Shown one piece after another: positions 21,501-33,203 of a DNA stretch of 64,000 bases. The notes beneath the pieces were generated by a model that was not told the DNA's origin, did not search any database, and was given only the letters and a program-made list of their open reading frames with translations. The translations under genes and the position numbers were made by a program. Positions within the stretch are counted from its first letter, which is position 1; every line of letters starts with the position of its first letter. Source of the DNA: Turnera subulata (lineage: Eukaryota; Streptophyta; Magnoliopsida; Malpighiales; Passifloraceae); contig JAKUCV010001506.1 of the NCBI GenBank assembly GCA_028386065.3, positions 1,936 to 65,935 of the forward strand, given 5' to 3'.

Positions 21501-23394
21501 CTGGTAGCTTTTACTCTTACCAAGTTCTGAAGTTGCAAAACCAAGAAGAATAAACACTTCAAGACTTTCAAAATATAAAAAAGAATTGTTTGGCTTGATG
21601 AAGAGGAGAGTGGGCGGGTTGAAATCTTCTTTAATTTTCATTTTCCTTTTCGTTGAAATATGATTTTGGTTTTTAATCTTTAAGAAATTCTTAAATTTAT
21701 TAACATTTTTAATTTGAATAACTCACTTAAAGCTAACTAAATTTTGACGAGGAATAAAGAAAAAAGATGATGTGTAAAATATCAGTGAAGTGTTATTTGG
21801 GTCCTACAATTCCATGTGCCACGTGGCACTGCAATGAGACATTTTACCAGCTAATTTAGGCCAGAGGAGAAGAGTAACGAGTTTTTCTCCAAGTTGAAGG
21901 AAAAAATTTGTCAGCAAAAAACATTTCCTGAGGGTCAATAAAGCAATTGACAAAGTTGAGGGACAAGTTTTAGCACGTGCCTTGATATTGTCACACCCTA
22001 ATAAGGGAGAAAATATTTTACCAAGAAGTAACTTGAAATCCAATCGTATACAAACTATAGAAATCAAGTAGATAAATGGAATTGAAGAATTTTACCAACT
22101 CCTTGTAGTTAAGCTATGAAGAGCAATGTATGTAATTGGAGTCAGGGAATGTGATGAGAAGCAACATTTTTCAGTTGTGATAAATTCAAAAACAATTGTA
22201 AATTGACAAGACTCCCACGGAGTTTGGATTTTATATTACTTACATGTAGTGTTGGGATTGCAGCAACTACAAGGCTCACAAATGCTACGCATGTCTGCAA
22301 GAATAGAAGATAACTTGCATCATCAACAATGAATTAAATCCAACATATTCAGTTGTTAACAACTTCATAGACAAAGAAGAGCACCACAGAAATGTTTTCA
22401 CAGAAATTTAAGCTTCTCAATTCTCAGCACATTGCAGCCAAAAGAAGTTCATAACACCAATAACATAGGATGAGATTTTAATTGATTCAATCAAATTTAA
22501 TTCAGACGCACAGCAAAACCAACAATGATTTACTCGCAAACAACACCAGAAACCAGCTATATCCATTGCACACACCCTAAGCTCCATGCCACAATAAAGA
22601 CACGAAAATTCAAAGCCCATGGTGATAAGAAACAAAGAGTGCGGCGGAGAAGGGTAAGAAGCTTAATACGGCCACTAATCCTTGGCAACCAATAACACCA
22701 CTATAATGGTTTAGAACTTGTATCTCAGGTTGTCACAGGTAACAAGCAGCTTGTTATATGATAACAAACCAAAGAAAACCAACAAGTACCCATCAAAGAA
22801 TCCAAACCCATTAAGCTCCTGGGCGTAATAAAATCCAACAAGCCACTATATTCTGGATTTCAAGGAGAACCCAGATTAGAACACAAACAAGATAGTCAAT
22901 ATCTGTATATATATATATATATAGCCGCTAAGCTAAGCTAATAAGCCATCAAAACACCCAAAACAGATGACCACAGGAATTTTCCAAAATAAAAAGAAAG
23001 AAAGAAACTTTACCGTGGAAGCAATAAAAGTTAAGAGAAGGAAGGCCTGGCCGCTCACGCTAAGCTTTGTCGGAGACGGAAAAAACGAGGGAACAACAGG
23101 GCTCCCCACCTCGACATTCAATTCCTCCTCACCATCAGCGACTGTAATCGAATTCGATTCCGACGGCGACTGAGTAGTGGAAATGGATGATTGCTTGTTG
23201 TTGGTGGTGGTGGTGGGGGTGGATAGGGAGCAGATTGGGACGAAACGAGAGAGCTTGGACGAGTAATTTAGGGAGGAGTGATTAAGGCGTGGAATTGAGT
23301 GTCTAGGGAGTGGAATTGGATTCCTTGGTGGTGTTATTAAGGAATTCAATGACAGAAAGGGATTTGGGGTTAATAGATGATGGTGGAATTTCAT
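18542..23394 (-). CDS. Predicted plastid-targeted membrane protein of unknown function (5 exons, 279 aa)
   Basis: Five exons on the minus strand join in frame: 23014-23394, 22244-22294, 19352-19485, 18802-18902 and 18542-18714, all with GT-AG introns. The ATG at 23394 (MKFHHHLLTP) is used; the frame stays open upstream, but only with non-ATG codons. Residues 1 to about 60 are rich in S, T, P, N and R with few acidic residues, like a chloroplast transit peptide. A Ser/Thr/Asn stretch and an acidic GEEELNVEVG segment follow. One membrane helix is split between exons 1 and 2 (SGQAFLLLTFIAST / TCVAFVSLVVAAIP). The rest is alpha-helical and heptad-like: AMGRAATSLSKLADTAREEL, GMEISDLTLELSDL, QAVQAAEAGIRQLGSLARH, ending RLLNIISRGES. 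This matches a conserved plant family and resembles DUF948-type proteins, but I cannot name it. Phases 0, 0, 2 and 1 are consistent, which supports the model strongly. It is probably a functional host gene. Confidence 0.85.
21133..21985. mobile_element. Inverted-repeat element inside intron 2 of the plastid-protein gene
   Basis: The left end reads ACAAAAGTTGTCCCTCAA and the reverse complement of the right end reads CTAAAACTTGTCCCTCAA. Similarity continues inwards with indels (for example CATCAAAATTTAGTT near 21345 against GTCAAAATTTAGTT in the reverse complement near 21735). This gives long imperfect terminal inverted repeats around an AT-rich core without coding motifs. A clear target-site duplication was not found, so the class (MULE-like or other) and exact ends are uncertain. 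Confidence 0.5.
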
Positions 23395-24553
23395 TTTCTG
23401 GGCTTTAGAGTGGAGAGCCGTTGAGGAGGACAAAAATGAAAAACCCCAAGTATAATAAATAAACCCACCTAAAAAATAAAGGCTGCAGCTTTGGAGGAGG
23501 GGAGGGGGAGAGGTAAGGCAATTTTAATTCCAATTTTTTAGTATGTGTTCAAAGAAAACGTTGCTTAAGCAGCTTTCATTTTTTTCTGCCAAAATTTTTG
23601 GTGTGCAGAAGAAGAAGTAGCCACAAAACCTTGAGGAACTGAAAAAACCAACACAAAACATTCACTTCAGCTGGAGAGACAAATACTGACTGAGGAAGAC
23701 ATGAATCTGTTACACCTGTTGTCATTATATCCATATATTAAAATGAGCTTCCCTTAAAGAGTTTGGAAAAAGACATGAATCTCATCCAAAATAGATGCTG
23801 ACATAAAATGCTGAGCCAATAATCAATTACGTAAATTTTTGCTTTCCCTTTTCAAATTACAGGTAGCAAATTAATATATAAGTAGTACAATACCCCGTGT
23901 GTTACACGGGAGACAATTATTTATATAATGTATTAACATTTATTAGGAGAGATAAATCAATAGAGATTAATAAGATACAATTTTATCAAATTAAAAAAGA
24001 TTGTATGATTTTTTCTGCATAAATAAAAAAATTGATTAGTTAAACAAAAAAAACATAAAATAAAAAGAAAGTGATTGTGAAAAAGAGAGATAATCTAAAG
24101 AGATAATTTTAAAGAAATTATTTTGAAGATTTTTTGATTTAGGTGGCTTATAGTATAATTTTCCTAATTTGATTTAATTTTGATTTTTTATTACAAAAGT
24201 ATATATTAATTTCATCCTCTAGAGGGCACACTTCATTTCTAAATGCAGGATATCATCATTAAACAAGGCGATTCAAGAAAATTCCGGAGAAGCAATCTGT
24301 AGTGGCCTGAATGTTTATTCAAATCAAGCCTTTTTCTCTAATGTGGATTTTTATGGTTTTCTTTAATTTATGGGATATGTATCAAGTAAGGTATTAGTTT
24401 TTATGTATTTGAAGCTATTGCATTGAAAAAACAATCACACTTCACTACAGCATTCCTCTCTCCAGTTTGTTCACACGACTCTCCAAAATGACAATCACCA
24501 CGTAAAAACATTATTAACAGAGACGAGACAAGTAGGATAACGTTGACATTTGA
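23395..24553. other. Intergenic region between two minus-strand genes
   Basis: The right-hand gene ends at 24554 and the left-hand gene begins at 23394. Near 23440-23465 the minus strand reads TTTATTTATTATACTTGG, a possible TATA region for the plastid-protein gene. The middle (23860-24230) is very AT-rich and contains a perfect 17-nt hairpin CCCGTGTGTTACACGGG (about 23897). No gene seen. Confidence 0.5.
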
Positions 24554-27441
24554 TCACTCCAAATATCGCTCGCAGCATAGGAAATGGCTCCATATCAGTC
24601 TCAGGCTCTCTTCAAGCATCTCAGATATTGATGCCCTTTCTGCTCTCTGTTCCTGAATACCCAAACCAAAGAAGAAATACATCAGAAAGCTGAAGAACTT
24701 CTGATGAAAACTTATCATAATAGTTATATGTTATAAGCGGATGGGAAATCCAAATGCAACCAAACGGAAACATCCACAGTCACAATAAAGATGAAAAATT
24801 ACCAAGTTTCAAAAGCTCAACGAAGATTAAAACCTGCAAAAAAAAAAAAGAAGAAAGAACTTGCCTGTAATTCTGAAACTATTCCTCTCAACTTCAGCAA
24901 GACTTCACTAGTGGCTCCCCCTGTTCCAGTCCTGAAATCGAATCGATCAGCATGCCTCACTTTGAGGCGGAGTGATGCATTACTATAGATTTTGTTTACT
25001 GTGTGCCAAACTCCCACGACACTGTATCTTTCTCCAGAAGATGACTTCCCCATGGGCCATCTCAACCCACCCTTCACATCCGAATCTACAATTGCCGCAT
25101 CAATCAGATAGCTGATGTTGTTTATCTCATCCTCCTGAAAAAAGCTACCCTCAATGTAAAATCACATCCAGGAACAAAAATTTAGCAAGTTGATCCATAT
25201 TAGCTTCATCGTCACACTAGGCATTGTTACTTCACCTGGTCGGAACGATCTTAATGATACCCGAAAAAATGTCAGGATGAAGAAATGAAGCTACATTGGT
25301 CAAGTTTCATTACAAGTAATGCCCGTAGTGGGTCCCAAGACCATAATTAACTGGAATAAGATGTTCCAGTCGTTGCATAGCATATTCAGTGGAAATCGAC
25401 ATACTTACAGTGAGATCTGTTAGGATCCTCTTTGTGCATAGCATTACCCTCAAGTCTAAATCCTTATCAAGGCATGATATATCAGCAACCATCTGGCGCA
25501 CTTGATTTAGCTCAACCTACAGAAAAAGACTCTTCTCTCAATATGACCTCCCACAAACAAGCAAAATGCTAAAGATTGACAGAACAAGTAAATAGAACCT
25601 CAGAAGTATAAATTAATATCAGAAAGCAGCCTCTGGATATCAGAATTACATTAACAAAAAATAAAGAAAGAAAGACAAAAAAAAGGTACATTCTTATCAA
25701 CCATGTCCAAATAGTAAGGCAATGAAACATATTCCAGGTAGCAAGAAACCTGCCTTGTAGAGTAGAAGGCTTTTATCTTCCTTTAGCCTACATTTGCAAG
25801 AGAGAGTAGCATCTGGATGGTTTTTATCAGACAACTACACAACAGAAAGAAATGCGAGTCACTAACAAATTGATTCCCAAGAAGACAAGAAAACACAAAA
25901 GACGTTGCAAAACATACCTTTACATAGTATACCTCCTTCTCGTCTTCAAAATCAACTCCAATCTTAGGGATAACTTCCTTTACAATGTTCTCCATATATG
26001 ATGGAGGAAAATCCGTGTGAATCGTTCTTTTCAATTGTCTCAATACGCCCTCAGCAACCTGATTTTTATTGACACTTTCTAGCTTAACTGAAGGGCTCCT
26101 GTAATGTAACAGTAATAAGATAAAACAACTACAATAAATCAAATCAACTCAACTCAAGAACAGCACTACAAACAGATGGCGTTACAACTCACAGTATAAA
26201 ATGAGTACTTATTATCATCCAGTGCCCAGAACAACTGGAATAAATAAATAAACCAGATCAACTCAAGAACAACACTACAACACAGATAGTAGGATATCCA
26301 ATCATAAGCACTTCACTACTATTCCCTTTGAAAACCATTCATAAGCAAGTCATCACTGTCATTCAAAAATATTCCTTCAGATAAGGGCTGATCATGTAGA
26401 ACTAGGACATGACAAGTATACCTTGATTAAGAAAATACAATTTTGTGATGCTATAAGTTTAGAATAACAGTAAAGATAGAGCAAATATCACCAAATTATC
26501 AGTCACCACCGTATGTGAACTTTTCTTCTCTGCTCACTATTTCCCCCAAGTCTTTGTCGTTATTGAGAGGCAAGCCTCATACCCAGTCATTCAACTTTTA
26601 GCTACCAAAAAGTGCGTCCCGTAACAGGCTTAGTGAGCTGGATTTATGGGGTAAACAGAAAGCCTCAACTTGGGGATTTAACAGCATAATTGTCCTCAAG
26701 CATAAAGTTTAAATAAATAGTAAATAGGAAAGGTTTTTCATGGCCAAATATTCCATTTCTAGTAACCAAACGATTTCATGGATTGTGTGCACTTCATTCA
26801 CAGTGTTCATTTCAACGAAATAAATGAAGAAGCCCAATCAACAGAGAAGAGAAGATTACCCCATAAATAGGATTTTGCAAATTCTAGCAACCAATGTTGG
26901 CTTTACTGTTTCAGAGCCCTGATGTTCCACCTTATCCCAAAAAGTTTGAAAGGATAAGAATAGGTCTGGCAGTACTCTTTCAGTTATGATTGCCGCTGGG
27001 CTTCTTGAGCAATTCCCCTCCTTCTTTGTATTCTCTACAGGGTATAAAACATCATTGGGGAAAAAAATGCTTAATTGAAGATTCAAAACAGGAACAAAAG
27101 TGACATTAACTTTGAGGAGGCAATAAGAAGTTCCTCCAACCTTCAGCTAGCTGCTTGTTCACCAAGATAAGAGGTTTTTCTCCAGATTTGCGTTCAACTT
27201 CTTCCACAGAAACAGGCTCAAGATTAACATGAGGTGGAATCTGGTCATTGTCATCCAAACCAACAGCAAACCACCGACTAATGGCATTGTCTGCATAGAT
27301 AATCTTTCCACTTCTATCTACACCAGGTTTCGGTGATCTGAAATTGAGATTCCTTTTAAACTGAGGAACGAGCAACTCTGGGGTAGGGGATGGCTTTCCC
27401 TTATCCTTTGAATGGCGCTTGTGTGGAGGGATGTAAGCCAT
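24554..27441 (-). CDS. DUF7903-like plant protein (7 exons, 414 aa)
   Basis: Minus-strand exons: 27111-27441, 26860-27034, 25918-26098, 25754-25834, 25409-25516, 24865-25134 and 24554-24652. They join without a stop into 414 residues starting MAYIPPHKRHSKDKGKPSP. Family hallmarks I recognise are the MAYIPPHKRH start, ISRWFAVG, a SGEKPLILVN segment, FPPSYMENIV, VELNQVRQMVADISCLDK, DLRVMLCTKR, LRWPMGKSSSGERYSVVGVW, RLKVRHADRFDF and the C-terminal LIWSHFLCCER. The N-terminal PPHKRH motif is basic; there is no membrane segment or signal peptide. The function of the family is unknown to me. Introns 1, 2, 3 and 5 are GT-AG. Introns 4 and 6 must start with GC (AAG|GCAGG at 25753 and CAG|GCAAG at 24864) to keep the frame and the family match; the nearest GT alternatives lead to stops. 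It is likely a functional host gene. Confidence 0.88.
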
Positions 27442-28105
27442 TTGCTTAATGCCAGTAATAAGAGAAGTGGATGCCTAAGAAACATGCCATTGAAATTCAA
27501 ATCAAAATGTGAAATACAAAGAAGCAGTAATAGGAGGAACAAACTTTTCACCACCAGCTTCAACGAAAAAAGAAGAAAAAGACACCAAAATCGAAGGTAG
27601 AATTGTTCAATTACAAATTAGTATGCACAATACAATACTCTGATTTCATCAAAGATTGATCAAACCGTACAAACTCACTCTACCCACTAATTTCTACCAC
27701 TCTTCTTAAAACGAAACCCATTTGCTTACAACCCAGATAGAAACTGGCACAACTCTACCCAGAAAACTTAAGCCACCTTAAAGGATTCATGCAAAGTTGT
27801 TTCGGTTTCCCAAGGGGGGTTTTCTTGTTCTTCACAAGTCTTAATTTCAAGAAACACACAAATTACCAAAGAAACTCGCAAAACTAGTACTAAAGTTACA
27901 AACTTTTAGAATAAGAACTGAGAAGCAGGAGCTAATTGAGGCTAAGAATTAAGAGAAAGATGGGGACCCGGAATCATCAAACCTGAGAAGAATTTCGGGA
28001 TCTTAATGTTGTTGTAATTGGAGGAGCTGTAAATTTGATCAATCAGCTTGCAGAAGAGCACACATAAAAGGAGAGGTTACATTGCATGTATATATAGTAG
28101 TAGTA
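27442..28105 (-). promoter_or_regulatory. Probable 5' UTR, leader intron and promoter of the DUF7903-like gene
   Basis: On the minus strand a donor-like CTCAG|GTTTGATGATT (about 27983) and an acceptor-like TTCTTAG|GCATCC (about 27475) suggest a 5' UTR intron of about 500 bp. A TATA box (CTATATATAC, about 28088-28097 on the minus strand) lies just downstream of a TAG/CTA trinucleotide repeat (about 28096-28112). Inference from signals only. Confidence 0.45.
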
Positions 28106-29529
28106 GTAGTAGAAGGCAATGCGAGAAGGAAATGGGGAGGTGGGAAAATGAGAGGTCTGCTTGTTAAAGAAGTACTTGAATGAGAGAGGGAGAGAGGGGT
28201 GTCGATTTGGTAACTTCACTAGGGAGGGAGGTTATGGAGTCCTTTGTTTTGTTGGGATGGGAAAAGGCGCTTGTATTGCATGCCTTTGCTTTGCATCCGG
28301 GGAGAGAGAGAGAGAGACAACACTCCAGCAGAAGACATCAAGATTCAAGACACTGGTGAAGTACTAAAAGTAACAACTTCTTCTTGGGGGCTAACTAAAG
28401 TAAGAAGAATAATTGTTGCTGACTTAGTATAGGACCTGTGATGTGACACCCACACTCAAAGCTTTGTTCACTTCATTGCGAGGGACATATGGTGGAATTC
28501 AACCTGTTAACCCTGGATAAATTAAAAATTTTTATACCTGTTTGCTTAACTAAAAAAAAAAGAAAAAAGTGAAAAGATCAAGTTGGTATGGTAAGGTGGC
28601 AAATGTATATATTTTCTTGCATATGAATGAAAATACAAAGGAAATTGATACACAAAAGTGACTCTCTGTTTCTTTTGTTTTTGTATTCTTTTCTTTCAAT
28701 CTTTTATATTCTCCCCAAAAATTCCTAGATTAGACACCACATTTGTTTTTGTATTCTTTTCTTTCAATCTTTTATATTCTCCCCAAAAATTCCTAAATTA
28801 CACACCACACATAAAAATCTTTCTTTCCTTGGAATCATTCTCCTAGGAATCATGATTATAAGAGAAAAATTAGAATCCATGACGGCCCCTTAATGTTTTT
28901 GATTTTGAAAAAAACCTGGGCGAACCAGAACAAAAGTATCGTGGGGTCAAAATAATTCGGTGGGAATAGGATCCAAAATGCTTATTAGGTAGGGTAACAT
29001 ACATTTTTGTGATTATCTAGTAAGACATATTTTTTTTCTTTGGGTTATTTTGTGGTTTTCTTTTAACTATCACCTAAATAATGGAATATAATTTACAGAG
29101 AACGAGATGGATTGTGAGTCTTAGGTGGACTGTTGAGGACAAGCATGTCCACGACCAAAGACAAGATTAGAGAGTGGCTCCATGGGTGTCTGTGAGTTTT
29201 TCAAAGAATGGAATGGCTTAAGACTTCATGAAAGAAAAAAAGAAGAGGGCTAGTGTATTCAGTAAGCGATCTCAAAATATCCTTTCGTTGGCAGTCTTAC
29301 TTCTTTATACAAGTTCTATGGTTACTTTTCTTGAGATCTTTTTATGCGCCAAGCCCCCGAGAGAAAGTGAAGCACATTTCATGCTTCGGACCATGGTAGC
29401 GGGCAAAACTGATCTCAGGGAAGCATTACCCTGGCCTTCCACGAGTAACTAAGAGGGAAAAGTATCTCTCCCCACAAACAAAAAAGAAAGTATCCATCAA
29501 GCATTATTGTTGGTATCCATTCTGTGTTT
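28106..29529. other. Intergenic region with a small tandem duplication
   Basis: No supported gene. It contains a GA repeat (about 28300-28316), a 68-bp perfect-period tandem duplication (28674-28741 and 28742-28809, T-rich with TTTTATATTCTCCCC), and mixed sequence up to the LINE start. ORFs of 60-70 codons are not credible. Confidence 0.5.
28674..28809. repeat. 68-bp tandem duplication
   Basis: Two adjacent copies differ by a few substitutions (CCTAGATTAGACACC against CCTAAATTACACACC). It looks like a local duplication. Confidence 0.8.
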
Positions 29530-30298
29530 GTTTTTGTTTGATGCCATCCACTCGCACGTTTAGCTATTGAGGTTGAGTTTTCGAGACCTTTGGTTGGATG
29601 GGTGGAAATTGAAGATCGTTGGTTTAAGGTTAAGTATGAAGATATTCCTGATTTTTGTTTTCCTGTGGTAAGGTTGGACATGTTGCAGAACATTGCCTGG
29701 GGCAGAGGGCAGTGCAATGCCCTTGGATTGCTGCTCCTGCCACTGTTTCAATGGAGACAAATCAGGGTACCGATGCTGGTCCCAGTGTGATTTCACCTGC
29801 AACACCGACCACTGTTCCAAAACTGCACCAAGGACCGTGGGAGGAGGGACAGCACAAGTATGGTCACTGGATGAAAGTGGTGCGTTCGACCAGGCGGTCA
29901 GGTCGACGGACAGCTAAAACCAAGGCGGCTTCTAAGGGTCAACTTGGTACGTTGGGTACTAAGTGCATTGTCAATCCTTTTGAGCTGGGTTCAGCTTTTG
30001 CACTCCTCCACGAAGTGCATCGTGATGCTACGGACTCTGCAGTCCTACATGCAAAGGCACCAATTGAACCCATAGCTTTTCAAGCGAAAGAGATTTCGAT
30101 TTCTGGTTCGGGAGGGAGTAAGAAGAAGGATAAAAGGGAGGGACGTACTAAGACAACTGGCAAGGGTAAAAAGGACAAGCAGCTGAGTGCAGATACTGTT
30201 GTGGTGTCATTTGTGTCTGAAGTTCGTGAATTCCAAAGTGTCGATCCAGAGGCTGTTGCTAAAATGTTCCAATATCCTAAAGATCCACAGACTCATGC
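29530..30298 (+). pseudogene. LINE (L1-type) ORF1, left fragment
   Basis: The segment encodes the plant LINE ORF1 signature: PLVGWVEIEDRWFKVKYEDIPDFCF followed, after a frameshift near 29655, by SCGKVGHVAEHC, a CCHC zinc knuckle. A Lys/Gly-rich basic stretch (SGGSKKKDKREGRTKTTGKGKK) follows. The reading is cut at 30298 by the gypsy element, whose TSD is CATGC; it resumes at 37174. The 5' start of the LINE is not clear and may be truncated near 29530. Confidence 0.7.
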
Positions 30299-33083
30299 TG
30301 TAACAGCCCAGGTAAAAATTTCATTTTTACCGGGACTGTTTAAATTAATGTACAGTAATTTACCAATGATTTTTAATCTTGGGTAATTAAATTATGGTAA
30401 ATTGAATATTGGATTCCGAAACCGAGCCTTGTCCCACGCTCGGGATTTTTCTGCAGATTTTACGGACCAAAGTTGGGATTTTTCCGGGTCCGGGAATCTT
30501 CGGAAAAAGCCGGGATTATTCTCGAATTATCGGACCAGAAATAAGATAAGTGGGTATACCGGATATTTTCTGGTCCAGGTGGGTCACACTTCACATGCAG
30601 CATAGTAACTGCATAGTTGAAGTTCAATTATTCAGCCGCCAATTCCTATTCAGCCTGTGAACCACCTATTTCACTTGTGATTAACCAGTGATCTTTGTTG
30701 CCTATTTAAATTCACCTCCTCTGCAAATCTTCATCACCATCTTTCTCTTCTTTCCCTGCAAAAGGAAAAAAAAACAAACAAAAACCTTCCCTGCAAATCC
30801 GTTTGAACCAGAAAAGAAAAGAAAGAAAAAGAAAAACAACAACAACATAACACAAACACAACACCCCTGCCACGTCACCCTCCCCTTCCTCTTCTCCTCC
30901 CCGTGGAATCACCACCACCGAGCCCTGCAACACCGCCGCAGCCACCACTGTCGACCACCCCCTCGCATGCCTCCTTCCGCCGTCGTCCAGCTCATCGCCA
31001 CCATCTCCTCACTCTCCTTTCCTTTCCTCCTCCCTGCCACGACACAGCCATCCCCGCTGCAGCTCTTCCCCTCCGCCGTCTGTGCACCGGCGACCCGAGC
31101 AGGTCGCGCCTCCGTCCTCCCTTGCGACGCCGCCACGCCGGTCCCCTCTCCTCACGCCGCCCCCGCCTCTGTCGTCGCCGTTCGTCGCGCCGCCGCCTGC
31201 AAGGTGAGTTGGGGTTGAAGAAGCAACCCGGATAAGGGACACGGGTCGGGTTGACCCGGGGGTATGTGGGCTGAGTCGCGGGCCGAATGTGGTTTGGGTC
31301 TGTGGGCCGTGACCTAGGCCTTGGGCTCGTGGTCTGGGCTGACACGCCTGGGCTGGCAGCTGGGCCTGGCTCCAGGGTCTGTTGGGCTGGTACTATTCCC
31401 TGGTCCAGTCCAATAATATACAAAAAAAAAAGAAAAGAAGAAAATGAAATCTGGGAGGAAAAATAAAATGGAAGAAAATAAAAATGAGATGGGGAAAATA
31501 TATATTGGTATGGAAAATAAATATTTCGAGGAAATAATTTTAGAAAATATTATATGGTATATGGAAAAAAAATAATAATTTGTAGAAATAATATTTTGGA
31601 AAGTACATACTTATGGAATAATTTTGGAAAGGGTATTATCAAGGTAGTAAAATACCGGAATAGTACCCGGGTATAGGAAAAAGTATAGAAGGGTATTTTT
31701 GACACTTGAAATAAATTGTGAATGATGATAATAATGGAATTAATCCGGGGGAGTAACCGAGCCGAGGTTATATTTAATTTACGGTATACAGTATTAGCAT
31801 GGCATTTGCATACCATCTTATGTTTGCATATTATTTGATTGACATAGGTGTTGATAATGAGCAATTTGCTGAGGAACCGGACTTGGAACTTGCTGGACAA
31901 TTCCATAATTGAATATCGGCTAAGGTGAGGATGGATAACCCTTGTTATGTTGCCTGTAATACTTTGTGTGCTTTGTTGTTTGATTGAACTACTGAACTGT
32001 TGGTTGTTGGCTGAATATCTGCTGTGGATATTATTGTTGCTTTTGAACTGTGATATTGATTCTGTGGATATATGCTGAGATTGATGTTGAACTATTGACT
32101 GTGGAAATTGAGAAAAGGAATTGGAATATGAAATTGGAGTTGGAATTGATTTGAGATGTTGTTATAATTGTCATATGGAAAGTAGTGGTACGACCCGATG
32201 GTTTGATGATTAATTCTGGGATGCTATGGTCGGTTTTTGGTTTGATTGGCTCGTCATGCCTGTGGTTAGGGTATACCAAATACCCAGAGGCTCGGATATG
32301 CCGAATATCCGCAGAGGCTCAGATATGCCGAATATCTGGTTGGCATGACGTCGCCTGAGGTTGGGGTATACCAAATACCCAGTGGCTCGGATATGCCGAA
32401 TATCCGCGGTGGCTCGGATATGCCGAATATCCGGTTGTTCTGATATGTGGTTTGGTTCTTGACCTAGCATCCGGAATTAATTAATAACCAGGTACGACCC
32501 TAGCTTGTCCAGTGACGGGGGCCCGGAAGATAAAATTGGTAATAATAAGTAAGCATTCTTTTGGCCTTGGCTCAGTTGTTGAGATATGTTGTTGCTTGTC
32601 TGTGATTGCTTTTAAGTATTACGGTTGCTTGCATATCACTGTTTATCCTTCGTCGGTGAGCACTTCGGACTCACCCCTCGCCTGCGGGGTTTCATCCCGT
32701 AGGTTAAGTTGTTTCCGTAGTTCAGGGACGACGTTCGATGGCTGCTGCTTTCTTCTCCACCTGACTCCGGATCCATACCACCGTTGCATGTGCATAAGTC
32801 TTCCGCTGCTATTCTATTGCTTATGATGCTGTACTACATTTCCGCTGCTGTGTGATATATATTGTTGTACTGCTGATTTCCTGTGATATGTATATTACTG
32901 ATACTATCTGCTGCTGCTGAGAGCACTGTGTATGGATTGAATAATGGTCCCCGAGTGTGGGTGACAGTTGTATTGATAGTTGCTAATGTATAGTATTTGC
33001 ACATTGTACTGTCTGTTCTATCATAATGAATAGTTTCGGCACGTGTTTACTGTGTTTCGGTAAATACGGGTCGGGGCGCTTCA
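30299..33083 (+). repeat. 5' LTR of gypsy element 2
   Basis: It starts TGTAACAGCCCAGG, with a hairpin GGTAAAAAT-ttc-ATTTTTACC, and ends CGGGGCGCTTCA. It contains a C-rich exon-like segment (about 30840-31200), a block of GGATATGCCGAATATCC repeats (32285-32435), and the stem-loop GGTGAG-cacttcgga-CTCACC (32655-32675). ORFs in it are not credible genes. Confidence 0.85.
32285..32435. repeat. Tandem palindromic repeats in the LTR of gypsy element 2
   Basis: Four units contain GGCTCGGATATGCCGAATAT or close variants; GGATAT-gccga-ATATCC is an inverted repeat with a 5-nt loop. Two related GGTATACCAAATACCC segments flank them (about 32269 and 32366). Confidence 0.65.
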
Positions 33084-33203
33084 GTTTGGTAGCGGAGCAG
33101 GCAGTAGGTCATTAGGGACATAACTGTGGTTGCTTGACTGTTGTTTGTGCATAAGATTTGTCATGACATGATATGCATACATACATTCTCATATAAGGTA
33201 CGA

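Noticed and set aside
23395..23433. Thirteen-residue N-terminal extension of the plastid-protein gene
   Set aside because: It would need a TTG start; the ATG at 23394 is the first valid one.
29228..29452. ORF of 74 aa upstream of the LINE
   Set aside because: No LINE or other domain is visible and it ends before the recognisable ORF1 text.
33087..33098. tRNA gene at the GGTAGCGGAGC words
   Set aside because: They are primer-binding sites directly next to LTR ends in four elements; no cloverleaf sequence surrounds them.
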